From NCBI GenBank assembly GCA_951640165.1, contig OX621249.1, forward strand, positions 25,401,201 through 25,465,200: a stretch of DNA of 64,000 bases, in the 5' to 3' direction. Origin of the DNA: Pseudoips prasinana. Taxonomy: Eukaryota > Arthropoda > Insecta > Lepidoptera > Nolidae. Both the position numbers and the translations under genes were made by a program. This document shows positions 42,469 through 53,415 of the stretch, piece after piece; positions within the stretch are counted from its first letter, which is position 1; the number at the start of each line of letters is the position of its first letter. The notes under the pieces are model-generated. The model was not told where the DNA came from. It saw only the letters and a list, made by a program, of their open reading frames with translations, and did no database searches.

Positions 42469-42521
42469 TTTATTGTCATGGTTATTTTATTCATTTCGTT
42501 GGCAATAATCATTATTACATC

Positions 42522-42753
42522 CTGGGACATTATTCACACACCGCCATCTGATTCCAATCTAAGCAGACCTTGTAATATGGAAACCAGATACTTTTCTTTT
42601 GTAAATACATACTTATATAGATAATTACCTACATCCAGATTCAGGACAAACAGACATGTTCCTGCACACAAATATCTGTCCTGGGTGGGAATCGAACCCA
42701 CGACCTGCGGCGTAAAAAGCAAGCATTTACCAATCACGCCAACAGGCCCGTCT
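42522..42753 (-). repeat. SINE-D copy, reverse
   Basis: The head on the right (CACGCCAACAGGCCCG) and the B-box TCGAACCC in reverse lead to a body ending CTGGGACATTATTCAC at left. The other full copy is at 55132-55376. Confidence 0.75.
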
Positions 42754-42817
42754 AACACCTCGTGACACGTTCAAAAAAGAAAACAACGAAAATTCTTATC
42801 AGATATTTTTTTTACTA

Positions 42818-43110
42818 CGAACCAAAGTCACCGACATAGCCCGAAGAATTGCAAAACTGAAGTGGCAGTTGGCGGGGCACATAGCTCGTAGAACCGATGG
42901 CCGTTGGGGCAGAAAGGTTCTTGAGTGGCGACCACGAACCGGAAGACGCAGCGTGGGCAGGCCCACTACAAAATGGACCGATGATCTTGTACGGGTCGCT
43001 GGAAACAGCTGGATGCGAATAGCGCAAGACCGGCAATTGTGGAGATCTTTGGGGGAGGCTTTTGTCCAGCAGTGGACGTCTTTCGGCTGATATGATGATG
43101 ATGATTTTTT
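42818..43110 (+). mobile_element. RTE-type 3' fragment
   Basis: It encodes [40 protein letters not shown] and [11 protein letters not shown], stop, then (GAT)n. It is close to 20044-20533 (-), which suggests recent activity of this family. Confidence 0.8.
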
Positions 43111-43199
43111 TTACTAACTCGAGAAGAGTATTTGCGGGTGTCAAGTAATTTGATAAATCAAGTTATTTGCTTATGAATTCAACATGCAGTGGTCATTAA

Positions 43200-43400
43200 G
43201 TCACAGTCAAGTAAAGTCCGTCACAGTCAAGTCAAAGTCCCACCTCAGTAAAGTAGTGGAGACTTTACTAGAGGCTTCTATGAAGTTTTGGAATTAACAC
43301 GGAAAAACATAATTTATGGTAACCGCGTATGTTGTCGAAGACGTTATGTTTACAATTCCACAATTTTTACACATAGAATCTTTCATTTACCTACACCAGT
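43200..43400 (+). repeat. Repeat Z partial copy
   Basis: It shares AAGTCCGTCACAGTCAAGTC and GTGGAGACTTTACTAGAGGC with the other Z copies. Confidence 0.55.
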
Positions 43401-43448
43401 ATAATAAATGAAACAACATTCCAGTTCCAACAGTTTTCCAACAACAGA

Positions 43449-43696
43449 GTTTGTTGGCAATACAATGGCTTGCTATTCGATTTGTGTCTTCGAATTCTAA
43501 AGACATCTGAGTTTTCATGCGAACACGGAAAATTACACGTGGTACCTCCACGTGTAATTTTCTCTTTTGTCTCATGGGCCGTGAAAATTACACGTGGAGG
43601 TACCACGTGTAATTTGCCGTGTTGGCGTGAAAACTCAGATGTCTTTATAATTCGAAGACACGAATCGAACAGCAAGCCATTGTGTTCCCAACAAAC
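43449..43696. repeat. Large inverted repeat, arms of about 110 bp
   Basis: GTTTGTTGGCAATACAATGG is mirrored at the right end; the arms include a CACGTGGTACC / GGTACCACGTG inner palindrome and GACATCTGAGTTTTC. The spacer is about 22 nt (CTCTTTTGTCTCATGGGC). A few mismatches and small gaps. Confidence 0.85.
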
Positions 43697-43727
43697 TATT
43701 TATTTTTATTTATTCTGCATGTATACT

Positions 43728-44425
43728 ATGTGCGGTATAGCTCGTAGAACCGACGGCAGCTGGGGCAGAAACGCTCTGGAGTGGCGACCACGTACCGGAA
43801 GAGGCAGAGTGGGCGGGCCCCCTAAAAGTCTAAAATAACAAAGTATATAACATAATAACCTCAGGAATAAAAAATGCTAACTCAAGTAACGTTTTTAGGA
43901 AAAGGCTAGCAAATTACATAAAAACAAAAATACCTCTGTGATTACAATGATAAATGAACTTTATACAGCATCTAGATACCTACACTCATTCTCCTCAAAT
44001 TTCTGTCTTATTTTAACTTGCTAATATTACCTGTCATTTAATTTTAACTTTTAGCTTTACACCTAGATAAGTATAACATTGTTTATGTTTGTTATGGTTA
44101 GATACACGAAGCATAAATTGTCATTATGTTTTTACTTTTTGTTTCAAGTTCATTTTAATTCTTATTTTTTACTATGTATGTAGGTACCTATGCCAACGAA
44201 CATATTATATTATGATAATTTTGTTTATATCGAAGTTCTCATGTGAGTGACGTATGTCTTAATGAGAATAAATGTCTTTAAACTTTAAGTCGGGCCGACG
44301 ATCTTGGAAGGTGTGCGGGTAGCCGCTAGATGCAGGCAGCGCAAGACCGACCATTGTGGAGATTCTTGGGGGAGGTCTTTGTCCACAATGGACGTCTTAC
44401 GGCTGATATGACGATGATCATGATG
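43728..44425 (+). mobile_element. RTE-type fragment split by another insertion
   Basis: 43728-43830 (AGAACCGACGGCAGCTGGGG, GGAAGAGGCAGAGTGGGCGG) continues at 44286-44425 (GGGCCGACGATCTTGG, GCAAGACCGACCATTGTGG, TGATATGACGATGATC). The AT-rich 43832-44285 insert ends AATAAATGTCTTTAAAC, like a non-LTR 3' end; AAGT is a possible target duplication. Confidence 0.65.
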
Positions 44426-44509
44426 TATGGGCGTCTCAGGTACCTAGTATCTGAGTATTATACTCTTATAAAAATTACCACGTGAGAGGTATTTAATGCT
44501 ATATTTTAA

Positions 44510-44826
44510 GTTATATAATAAAATCGTAGGAAAGTCAAAATTGTACATTGGATATTTTTTAAAAAGGATACTTGGGGCATGATCTACAATCGATATCGAA
44601 GCCAAAAATAAAGTTTTTAGAATTTTTGTCTGTGTGTTTGTTTGTCTGTATGTATGTCCGGGCTAAACTCAAAAAGTACTGCATAGATTTACTTCAAATT
44701 TTACATCAATATTACGAAGACGCCGGGTCAGCATATAGGCTACATATTATCACGCTATCACTTACGGGGGAGGAGCTATGATAATTTATAAAATTGAACG
44801 CGGGTAAAACCGCGGGGCACAGCTTG
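44510..44826 (+). mobile_element. Helitron-like element H5, degenerate ends
   Basis: Body as in H4; the end reads AAACCGCGGGGCACAGCTTG, so the terminal CTAG is mutated. Confidence 0.6.
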
Positions 44827-45030
44827 TAGTAAATAATAATTAAACCTATCAAGTTCAAATTGGACTTGGGCAGTAAGAGTTCCGTGTCATCCTGTGGAAC
44901 AGTCAGCATTTTTTTTTGTGCGAGTTCACACGAACTATTAAATTTGATGCGATACAGCCCGCTGACAGACGGACAGACAGATAGGAGGATAGGCAGCAGA
45001 GGCTTAGTAATAGTTTTCCGCGACATTTGT

Positions 45031-45086
45031 AGAACGTAAAAGTTTAAATCAAACTGGCGCTAGTTTGATTTAAACTTTTACGTTCT
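45031..45086. repeat. Palindrome with 25-bp arms
   Basis: AGAACGTAAAAGTTTAAATC is mirrored at 45067-45086; 6-nt centre GGCGCT. Confidence 0.85.
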
Positions 45087-45850
45087 TACGTATTAAGAAA
45101 CTAATATTGCTATAGTGCCTACTCAAGTTCTTATAGCTTGAATCTAATGTAACTATTGAAAGACATTGCTATACCAAAATATAATTACTATAATCTTTAA
45201 TTCTAAACTTCTTTTTATAAGCAAAAAGGTCACCTGATGGTAAGTAATCATAATCAATCAGCTCATGGATACTCACATCACCAAAGAGGCTGGTAAGGCA
45301 ATTTTTAAGAAAGGAAATAGGTCCTCGCTCTTTGAATATGGCCATGTCATACCGATCGGAAATGACTCCGCAGTAACTGAGAACAGAGTGGTAAAGCACC
45401 TTAATTAGTTTTTTTGTGAAACGCGCGGTGATATCCTACAAATCCCGGTGATATGGATGAAATTTCCACGCCTGGCGGCGATAGGTTGTGTAGCGGAACT
45501 TGGTGGCAGACTAGGAGAACAGGAGCGATACACATAATATAAAAACTTAATATAAACATAATTTTATTTACTTAATGAAGGTTTGCCAACAGTTGAAAAG
45601 AAAAGAAATTTTTTATTGCTAACGTTGAAAGATACAATTTACCCGTCGATATTTAAAAAACAAAATACTTGATATTGTGGTGGTAGGTGGGTGCATTTTA
45701 TTTTTATAACTGCAGCAACTAGGTATCCAGTTCAGCATTAGCAAAACCAGAGGCTTGGCACTGACTTTCAACTGGACCCTCTTATGACTGATGAATGAAA
45801 AGATAAAATAGAATAATTATATTATATCGATATATAATGATAAATATGAT

Positions 45851-45916
45851 ATATACACAAATATATACTTCTAAACGATATCTATATAGATATCGTTTAG
45901 AATATTTGTGTATACC
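45851..45916. repeat. AT-rich palindrome
   Basis: CTAAACGATATCTATATAG is mirrored immediately; longer partly matched arms carry ACACAAATAT. Confidence 0.7.
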
Positions 45917-46216
45917 TACATATAATAAAATCGTAGAAAAGTCAAAACTGTATATTGAATATTTTTTTAAAAGGATACTTGGGGCGTGATCTATCGATAT
46001 CAAAGCCAAAAATATAGTTTTTAGAATTTTTGTCTGTTTGTCTGTATGTATGTCCGGGCTAAATTCAAATAGTACTGCATGGATTTACTTCTAATTTTGC
46101 GTGAATATAACGAAGAGGTCGGTTCAACATATAGGCTACATTTTATCACGCTATCACCTACAGGGGTGTGATAATTTATAGAATTTAACGCGGGTAAAAC
46201 CGCGGGGCACAGCTAG
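45917..46216 (+). mobile_element. Non-autonomous Helitron-like element H6
   Basis: The body is of the H family and the 3' end is GTAAAACCGCGGGGCACAGC TAG at 46216. Confidence 0.7.
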
Positions 46217-46784
46217 TGAATAATAAAGGGCATTACGAACACTAATTATATAGAAATATCTACGACTATATATGTATGTTTGTAAAATAAAAAGTTGTTA
46301 CAGATTTACTGTAGATAAGAACTCACATGTATTTGTATCTTAAATCTAACTACACAACCAATTATTAGGTATATGCAAAGTGTATTTGTATCATATACAG
46401 TGTAATTTAAAAAAAATCTAATTATTTACATTAATATATTTACACATAGAATATATTTACATTAATTCCAGATAATATTATTTTAAACTAGCTGGTGCCC
46501 GCGACTTCGTCCGCGACAATTTTGAATGATAACCAATATAACTACTTATTTCTAGCTAAATCTAAAAAATATAACTTTCAAAAGAAATAAGCAATATAAA
46601 TTAAAGAAAACCTAATCTATAAATAACCTAGGTATGAAATAGACTAAAGACTACTTTGCTACTGTTATTTAAAAAAATTACCCGATGTCATCAATTGTCC
46701 TAAAGTAAAGTCAGTAAGTCAACTAAAGTAAAATAATAATCAACGATGCATTAATCACAAAGGTAACTCCCATTAGATTAGGTT

Positions 46785-47260
46785 GACCCGACCTCTAAGT
46801 AATATTAATGCAAAATTTGAAGTTAAACCATGCAGTGCTTTTTGAGTTTAGCCCGGACAAACAGACAAAAATTCTAAAAACTATATTTTTGGTTTCGATA
46901 TCGATTGCAGATCAGGCCACAAGTATCCTTTTAAAAAATATTCAATGTACAGTTTTGACTTTCCTACGATTTTATTATATGTATAGATAAGATCACAGCT
47001 CCTCTCCTGTAGGTGATAGCGTGATAATATATAGCCTATATGTTGAGCCGACTTCTTAGTAATATTAATGCAAAATTTGAAGTTAATCCATGCAGTAGTT
47101 TTTGAGTTTAGCCCGGACATACATACAGACAAACAGACAAAAATTCTAAAAACTATAGTTTTGGTTTCGATATCGATTGTAGATCACGCCACAAGTATCC
47201 TTTTAAAAAAATATTCAATGTACAGTTTTGACTTTCCTACGATTTTATTATATGTATAGA
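46785..47260 (-). mobile_element. Two tandem Helitron-like copies (H7, H8), truncated
   Basis: 46785-46987 and 46990-47260 are partial copies in the same orientation, each with a TCTATACATATAATAAAATC end; both lack the CTAG end. Confidence 0.65.
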
Positions 47261-47762
47261 TACTAATCACTACTGATTAATTGATACCCTTATACTTACT
47301 ATTTTATGGAGCAATCTATAAGATTCTATAACAAACGTCAACTTAACTATTTTCGTCTTTATAAAGACACAGATACGCCACGTCCCTCCGCTGGGCAAGA
47401 CGATCAAGAACCATTTATGTAAGACTTTGTATATATATATATATTACATGCCAAAACACACGCCATCACCATCAAAGCTAAACCTATACTTTGAGCTGTG
47501 TAGAATAATATGCATTAACAGTTGTTTCATAGAACAATTGCCTTTCAATAAGACGTGAAGGATTCGACATTGACATTATGATGCGAACATTAACTTTGGC
47601 ACTAAAATAATAATAATACAACAATTACAATGAGTGTCCATTAAATGATGATATACAGTATTTTAAAATTAATAGTCTTTATAACGTATGTTAGGGCAAG
47701 TGCTAACATAGCTCATAGCCAGATGTTCTCAATGGTCCGTAAGTGGCTTCTTTTTTCTTTTT

Positions 47763-47940
47763 AACTAACGCCCGCACTAGGGTATTTAATCCCTGTGTAA
47801 ACATACAATAGACGGACACAAATTACATCTAGACTCAGAACAACTATTTACAAAAATAGCTGTCCGGCGCGGGACTCGAACCCGCGACACGAAGCGGCGA
47901 GGCGACTGTCTTAGCCGCTGCGCCACACGTGTAGTCTTGG
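47763..47940 (-). repeat. SINE-E copy, reverse
   Basis: It has GGGACTCGAACCCGCGAC and GCCGCTGCGCCACACGTG (head, reverse), and the body CTCAGAACAACTATTTAC. Confidence 0.65.
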
Positions 47941-47961
47941 CGAGTATAGTTAATAATACAG

Positions 47962-48202
47962 GGGCTATACCGGCTAAGTCAACGAACATCGATTTCTTAA
48001 ATGGCGTTCAATAAAATAAAGGTTAAAAATGACTTAATCAATCGTTATATCGGCTTCAACGTTGACAATCTATTGCAGACCATTTATGACGTCACATGTG
48101 CTCATGGAAGCCAACTTAACGATTGAATAAGTCATTTTTGACCTTTATATATTTGAACGCCATTTTAGAAATCGATGTTCGGCGACTTAGCCGGTAGAGC
48201 CA
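47962..48202. mobile_element. MITE-N copy 2
   Basis: The ends GGGCTATACCGGCTAAGTC and GACTTAGCCGGTAGAGCC are inverted; the interior CATTTATGACGTCACATGTG is identical to that of copy 1. Confidence 0.8.
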
Positions 48203-48208
48203 CTGTTG

Positions 48209-48600
48209 AGGTGGTTAATTGCATGACCAACTTATCTCCATCACTTCTTCATGTCGGATGGATAATGGATCGAGCTTGACCAACCACAGGGCGATGTCGA
48301 TATCCTCGCTGAAGTCAAATCTGCGGACTCACCTGGTTATAGGAACAGCACAGGTCGGTCTTGCCGGTCGTTGGAGGAGTGGCTGGTAGCGCGGCGCTCG
48401 CCCGCCAGGCTGACGCCGGAGCCAGGACCTTGCTAAGCTTGCGGTAGTTTATTTTCCGAACGTATCCGTAGTTCGGAGGGTACGTTAGGTTGCCGGTACC
48501 GGCTGTAGCCATTAGGCAACAGTCGTTAGACTTTGTCATAGGTCTGATGGGCGGCTTGAACTCTGACACCAGGCTAACCACAGCCTGTGGATAGTAGATA
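48209..48600 (-). other. GC-rich segment of unclear origin
   Basis: 48209-48440 is GC-rich against its surroundings and has protein-like - strand frames (FDFSEDIDIALWLVKLDPLS; SGVSLAGERRATSHSSNDRQ) with a CCAGGTGAGT donor-like site between them. 48440-48600 then resembles the SINE-B block. It could be captured exon sequence or an unknown repeat. Confidence 0.3.
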
Positions 48601-48769
48601 AAGAAAGAAAGACGAGAAACAAATACTGGTAGAATGTTTATGTCTAGTGGTAAAAAAATGTGAGCCGTCACGGGACGCCTGGCAGATGTGAAACATCGAC
48701 ATTATTTTGTAAAAGTAATATGCAGAAAAGAACATTTTGTGATAGGAACTAAATATGTCATAATGATAA

Positions 48770-48900
48770 AATAAAAAGTCGATTGCGCATGGCGACGCGT
48801 CGCCATACCGTACACACTACTATCGTATAGCGTGGCGACGCGCATGCGTCACGGCATTCGTCGCCACGCCATAAATCTGTTTTACGTGCGGCTATAGATG
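48770..48900. repeat. GC-rich repeat with GGCGACGCG motifs
   Basis: CATGGCGACGCGTCGCCATA, GCGTGGCGACGCGCATGC and TCGTCGCCACGCCA form several short inverted pairs. MITE-like. Confidence 0.5.
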
Positions 48901-49270
48901 TTTCACATCAAAAGATCAAAACGACTGTCACCATTTGATTTGGTTATAAGCCCCACTCAGTGCTACTCCAAAACAAAATATCCTAAATCCTACTAAAAAT
49001 ATGATGTTGGGGAATTATCGTTTCAGCATTGTAAGCAAAAGCCGTTATTTTAAAGAGCATATTAATTTTAATAAACAATGCAGTATACAGAATTTCGTCG
49101 TATCAAATATTACAATACATTATATATTGAAACTTTTGGCACTTACAGACATTCTAATGTATTCGCGTAAGTAATGTCAAATAACAATGACCCCGTTTCA
49201 ACACTTCATAAAAATATCGTTAAATTGTTGCAGAATTGTCAGTTATAGAATATAACAAATAAATTGTAAG

Positions 49271-49563
49271 TGAGTATCCTGTCTACTCCTTTGACTTGTC
49301 AAGGCGAGGAGAGTGCTATTACGACCAGCCAGTACTAAATTTAATTGAATTATTTTGCTTCTGTCATTGGTTTACAATATTTATTGTTAATACTAATTGA
49401 GTATCCTGTTTACCCCAATGATTTGTCAAGGCGAGAGGAGTGCTATTACGACCAGCCAGTACTAAATTCAATTCAATTATTCTGCTTCTGTCATGGGTTT
49501 ACAATACATATTTTCAACCATGGCAGAAGCTAAATAATTGAATTGAACATAGTACTGGCTGGT
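49271..49563. repeat. Direct and inverted duplication
   Basis: 49271-49381 and 49397-49506 are direct repeats (GAGTATCCTGTNTAC, GCTATTACGACCAGCCAGTA). 49449-49506 is again mirrored by 49507-49563. Confidence 0.75.
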
Positions 49564-49789
49564 CTATTTTGTTTGCAACATGAGCCCTTTTAAGCAACAA
49601 TAGTTCGAAACTTAATTAGTTACATATAATTAGTTGTTATATACGTGATTTTATTTCTAACTACTATTTGGTAGTCGTAATTGAAATCAAACAATCTACC
49701 TTTTGCATTACAAGAAGCGCCGTATTCAAGCAAAAATACTAATTGCACAGCAAAATAGTTATCTCAAAATATTATAGTCTTTAGGCATA

Positions 49790-49826
49790 AACTAAAATTG
49801 CTGTCTACAGCAATTTTAGTTTATGG
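49790..49826. repeat. Short hairpin
   Basis: TAAACTAAAATTGCTGT is mirrored by ACAGCAATTTTAGTTTA with a short loop. Confidence 0.8.
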
Positions 49827-49959
49827 CATATTGCTATTTATTTAAAATATGATTGGATTGGTTGTGTAAATAATTTTTTTCCTAAATATTTTTGTACCGA
49901 ACGGTCGCAAGCAAAACCTACTTTTCCAATAGTGAAATACATTATCATTTACGCCCAGG

Positions 49960-50575
49960 CGCTATCAGCTTGCCAAAGAATGGCCGCAAGGGCAGAAAAG
50001 TTCTCCTATGGCGACCACAAACTGCAAGACTCAGCGTGGGCAGGCCACCTACAAGATGGACCGATGATCTTGTGTCGACGCTGGAAATCGCTGGACCCAG
50101 TAATTGTAGAGATCTTTGGGGAAGGTTTATGTCCTGCAGCTTGTGGCCTGGCTATACTCAACGATCCTACAACGCTCTACGCGTACAATACAACAATCCG
50201 TTTAATGCTGGTAGGGCTGCCCCGTTTCTGTAGTGCGTCGGGAATGTTCGCAGATGCACATGTAGATTGTTTTTATGCAACAATGCGTAAAAGATGCGGT
50301 TCTCTGGTGCATAGAGTGCGGACCAGCTCTAACAGTATCCTAAACATGATTGCAAGTAGGTTTGACTGCGCCTACATAAGTCGTTGCTGTGCCGTCTCCC
50401 ATGGCTTGTCGCGGGGATGACGGTTGCAGGGTAATAATAATGTATGTTACTAACATAGCTGTAAGTCCTACTAACATATATGAGTCATAGCTACTTGAAA
50501 AATAAAATTTCTATTCTATTCTATTCTATGTCCAGCAGTCTTCCAGTTGATATGATGATGAGGATGATAAATAAT
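49960..50575 (+). mobile_element. RTE-type 3' fragment interrupted by a non-LTR 3' end
   Basis: The RTE part 49960-50139 and tail 50528-50575 (CTTCCAGTTGATATGATGATG) flank a 388-bp insert. ATGTCC(T/A)GCAG at 50129-50139 and 50528-50538 is the target duplication. Confidence 0.8.
50140..50527 (+). mobile_element. Nested non-LTR 3' end with (TTCTA)n tail
   Basis: It encodes NALRVQYN-type sequence, LVGLPRFCSASGMFADAHVD, MRKRCGSLVHRVRTSSNSIL, then a stop, 3' UTR, AATAAA and a (TTCTA)n tail. This is the C-terminus of a Jockey-like RT protein family common in Lepidoptera. Confidence 0.8.
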
Positions 50576-50596
50576 GTGATGATATTACCTGTTATG

Positions 50597-50684
50597 AGTT
50601 TTATAGATTCTAATTTCAAAAGAGGTTTTATTTTATAGGAAGGTTATAAAATAAAACCTCTTTGAAATTAGAATCTATAAAACT
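50597..50684. repeat. 88-bp palindrome with about 41-bp arms
   Basis: AGTTTTATAGATTCTAATTT is mirrored at 50665-50684; 6-nt loop GGAAGG, one single-base gap. Confidence 0.9.
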
Positions 50685-51292
50685 GTTCATTCTTGTACAA
50701 TAGCTGGACTTAGGTTTTAACGTTAGATAAAAATTTAAATTAATAAAAAAGTATATTTTTTTATCAAAAAGTTAACAAAATTGAAGTGCTAAAGAATGTA
50801 GTTATTTGGAAAAATTCAAAAAATTAAAATAATTCTGAGCCACAAAATGTATGTTTTCATGTAAATAAACATTCATAAAATTTCTTATGGGGCCAAAATG
50901 TGTGTGGCGTTATTCTTTATAGATAGAGTTACAATAAAACATTTATGTCCATTTATGAACACACACACGCCCATGCGGTAGTCATTGGGGATTCAACACA
51001 ACAATACTGTTGAAGTTGTCTGGTTCTTTTTAAAGAATTCTTTAAAATCTCTTAGTAACCCGTACCAAACTAAAAGAGGTACAAATACATCAAGTTATAA
51101 CAGTACATGTCCAAACTCTAGAGAACTCCATCTGGAAGAAAAAGGTTTACTCACAAACAGCTTTCGCATTTATAACATTAGTAGATAAAAACAGTTTAGT
51201 TGGCGTAAAAGAATTGCGATTTTGTATGTATATCCTAATTGTAATGATTGAACTAATAACATAAAAGTAGATCAAGAGATCACACATTAGTA

Positions 51293-52735
51293 TTGAATAT
51301 TGGTGATGAACTGGTTTCAGACAAGCATACCATTGCCAATTTTTTAGCTGCTTTTTTTGCAAATATACCCGTGGATATTACTAAGTGTCTCGCATCATCA
51401 CCAGATGTGGCTGAACTCTTTTTAAATCAAAGCGTAAAACAAACTGTACCTAACTTTAGTTTTAAATCCGTAACAAGTGATGATATTATAAAAGCTTTTA
51501 AGAGTATTAAAAGGAAAGGCACAGAAGATTTGTGGGGACTGTCTGTTAAAGCAATTGAATCAATCATACTAAACATTGCTACAATCCTTGCAGCCATCTT
51601 CAATGGCTGTATAAGTGATGGTGTCTTTCCCGATTTAATGAAAATAAGTAAGATAATACCCATTTTCAAGGCAGGTTGTTCAAAAAATGCCACGAATTAT
51701 AGGCCTATCTCAATACTGCCAGCTTTAAGTAAAATATTTGAAAAGCTGATGCTCAGCCAAATGTTGTCGCACTTTAACGTGAATGAGATATTGCATAACA
51801 AGCAGTTCGGGTTTACAAGGGGCCGCTCTACTCAGGATGCAGGTTGCACATTAATTAGGTCAATATTGGAGGCTTGGGAGGGATCACAGGATGCGCTGGG
51901 AGTTTTCTGTGATCTCTCTAAGGCTTTCGATTGCGTTGATCATCGTACGCTCGTTGTTAAACTGAAGTACTATGGAATATCTGGCACATCTCTTGATCTT
52001 GTGATGTCCTATTTATCGGGGCGACAACAGATGGTTTCGATAGGCGGTGTCACTTCGGCACGTCATCCTGTGAAAATGGGGGTGCCCCAGGGGTCTATAT
52101 TGGGCCCATTTTTATTTCTAGTTTATATAAATGATCTCCCTTATCTGGTAGAGAAAGTATCAGACATAGTTTTGTTGGCTGATGATACGTCGCTCATATT
52201 TAAAGTAAATAGAAAGGATAAAGATCTTATTGAGCATAATAAAACACTCAGCTTTATATCAGAATGGTTTTCGGCAAATAATCTCTTGTTAAATGCAGGG
52301 AAAACTAAATGCATCAGGTTCTCATTGCCGAATGTGACTCAAATTGTATTGCGAAATTTGTTTAAAGAAATAAATATACTTACTGTGCCATCGGAATATA
52401 TATATCAGAATATAATGTTTGTTAGAAAAAATATTCATAATTATAAAAAGAAAAGTGAACTGCATAATATAAATACTAGGAATAAAAACAAACTAGCCAT
52501 GCCAGGCTTTAGAGTAAGCAAAACTAATAAATCATTTTTAGGAAATTGTATTAGATTTTATAACAAGCTTCCTACTCAAATTACTGATCTGCCTGACACA
52601 AGTTTTAAAACACATATTAAACGTATACTTATGGCTAGGGGTTATTACACCACTAAAGAGTACATCGATGACAAAGACGTCTGGCTCTCACTTCCTACCT
52701 GCACATTGCTCGCTGGAGATCTTGTAGCCATATAG
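51293..52735 (+). CDS. Reverse transcriptase ORF with deleted connection region
   Basis: 480 codons, frame open. Motifs: NYRPISILPALSKIFEKLM, GVFCDLSKAFDCVDH (A), MGVPQGSILGPFLFLVYIND (B), LLADDTSLIF (C). At about residue 350 (FSLPNVTQ|IVLRNLFKEINILTVPSEYI) the sequence jumps from just after the palm to the C-terminal part. About 100 or more residues normally present between them (LGxxxD... and YGxxxWG blocks) are missing. The deletion keeps the frame. The N-terminal endonuclease is absent, so this is a dead copy. Confidence 0.85.
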   Translation: MNIGDELVSDKHTIANFLAAFFANIPVDITKCLASSPDVAELFLNQSVKQTVPNFSFKSVTSDDIIKAFKSIKRKGTEDLWGLSVKAIESIILNIATILAAIFNGCISDGVFPDLMKISKIIPIFKAGCSKNATNYRPISILPALSKIFEKLMLSQMLSHFNVNEILHNKQFGFTRGRSTQDAGCTLIRSILEAWEGSQDALGVFCDLSKAFDCVDHRTLVVKLKYYGISGTSLDLVMSYLSGRQQMVSIGGVTSARHPVKMGVPQGSILGPFLFLVYINDLPYLVEKVSDIVLLADDTSLIFKVNRKDKDLIEHNKTLSFISEWFSANNLLLNAGKTKCIRFSLPNVTQIVLRNLFKEINILTVPSEYIYQNIMFVRKNIHNYKKKSELHNINTRNKNKLAMPGFRVSKTNKSFLGNCIRFYNKLPTQITDLPDTSFKTHIKRILMARGYYTTKEYIDDKDVWLSLPTCTLLAGDLVAI

Positions 52736-53075
52736 ACATGACTGATGTGCTGTGTTACGTGAACTATCTGTAAATGATTGCTATCATATACTTAATTTAA
52801 AATTATTGACTCTGTCTCAAAATGAATAATGTTATTGTTTCGAAGTTTTTCTTTTGTATACCTAAATATAATCTAAAATAATAAGCATTCAGACAACCGA
52901 TCGAGCATATATTGTGTTTGCCTACTAAATAATTACTCTAATTGGACCAAATCCCGTGTTCATGCCCGCTTGAGTATGTTTCGCCGGACCGTCTCAACTG
53001 GGTCGTGTTGAAACCGGTAGTAGATGAACCCACTGAGTTTGTTTCGCTGGGTCTTCTCAGTTGGGGCGCATTGGA
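51293..53075 (+). mobile_element. CR1/Jockey-like element, 5' truncated, RT with internal deletion
   Basis: It contains the RT frame 51293-52735 and an AT-rich 3' UTR. Upstream 50985-51190 may contain decayed 5' parts, ending in a Helitron-like TTTCGCATTTATAACATTAG block. No complete endonuclease. Confidence 0.75.
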
Positions 53076-53415
53076 TCCGGTGGTAGCATTAAAGCGCGAC
53101 CGTCGTTATTAACACAAGGTCCGTCATAATAATAATACCTTTAATATAGACAGAACCATTGACAATATGTAGTAAAAATATTAGACTTAAACTAGATAAT
53201 TAAACATAATCTCTTGACAATAACTTGATACGAGCTAGCTAAAATCATTTCTGTAATAAAATAAATTTTATAAATGTTTTCATACAAGATGTACCTAAAT
53301 ATCTATGTTACTAGAAATAATATCTAATGTATACAACTATATTACTACAAACATGTTCTGACTATTTACAAGCGCTTTTTTAAAGTCTACGTGAATAAAA
53401 ACCTTTTTTATTTAT
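53075..53415 (+). repeat. Repeat X copy
   Basis: It runs GGATCCGGTGGTAGCATTAA to CGTGAATAAAAACC with an A/T tail. Confidence 0.65.

Noticed and set aside
48315..48671. 118-codon - strand frame as a host gene
   Set aside because: Part of it overlaps the SINE-B-like block and no splice-consistent continuation was found; kept only as an unclear GC-rich segment.
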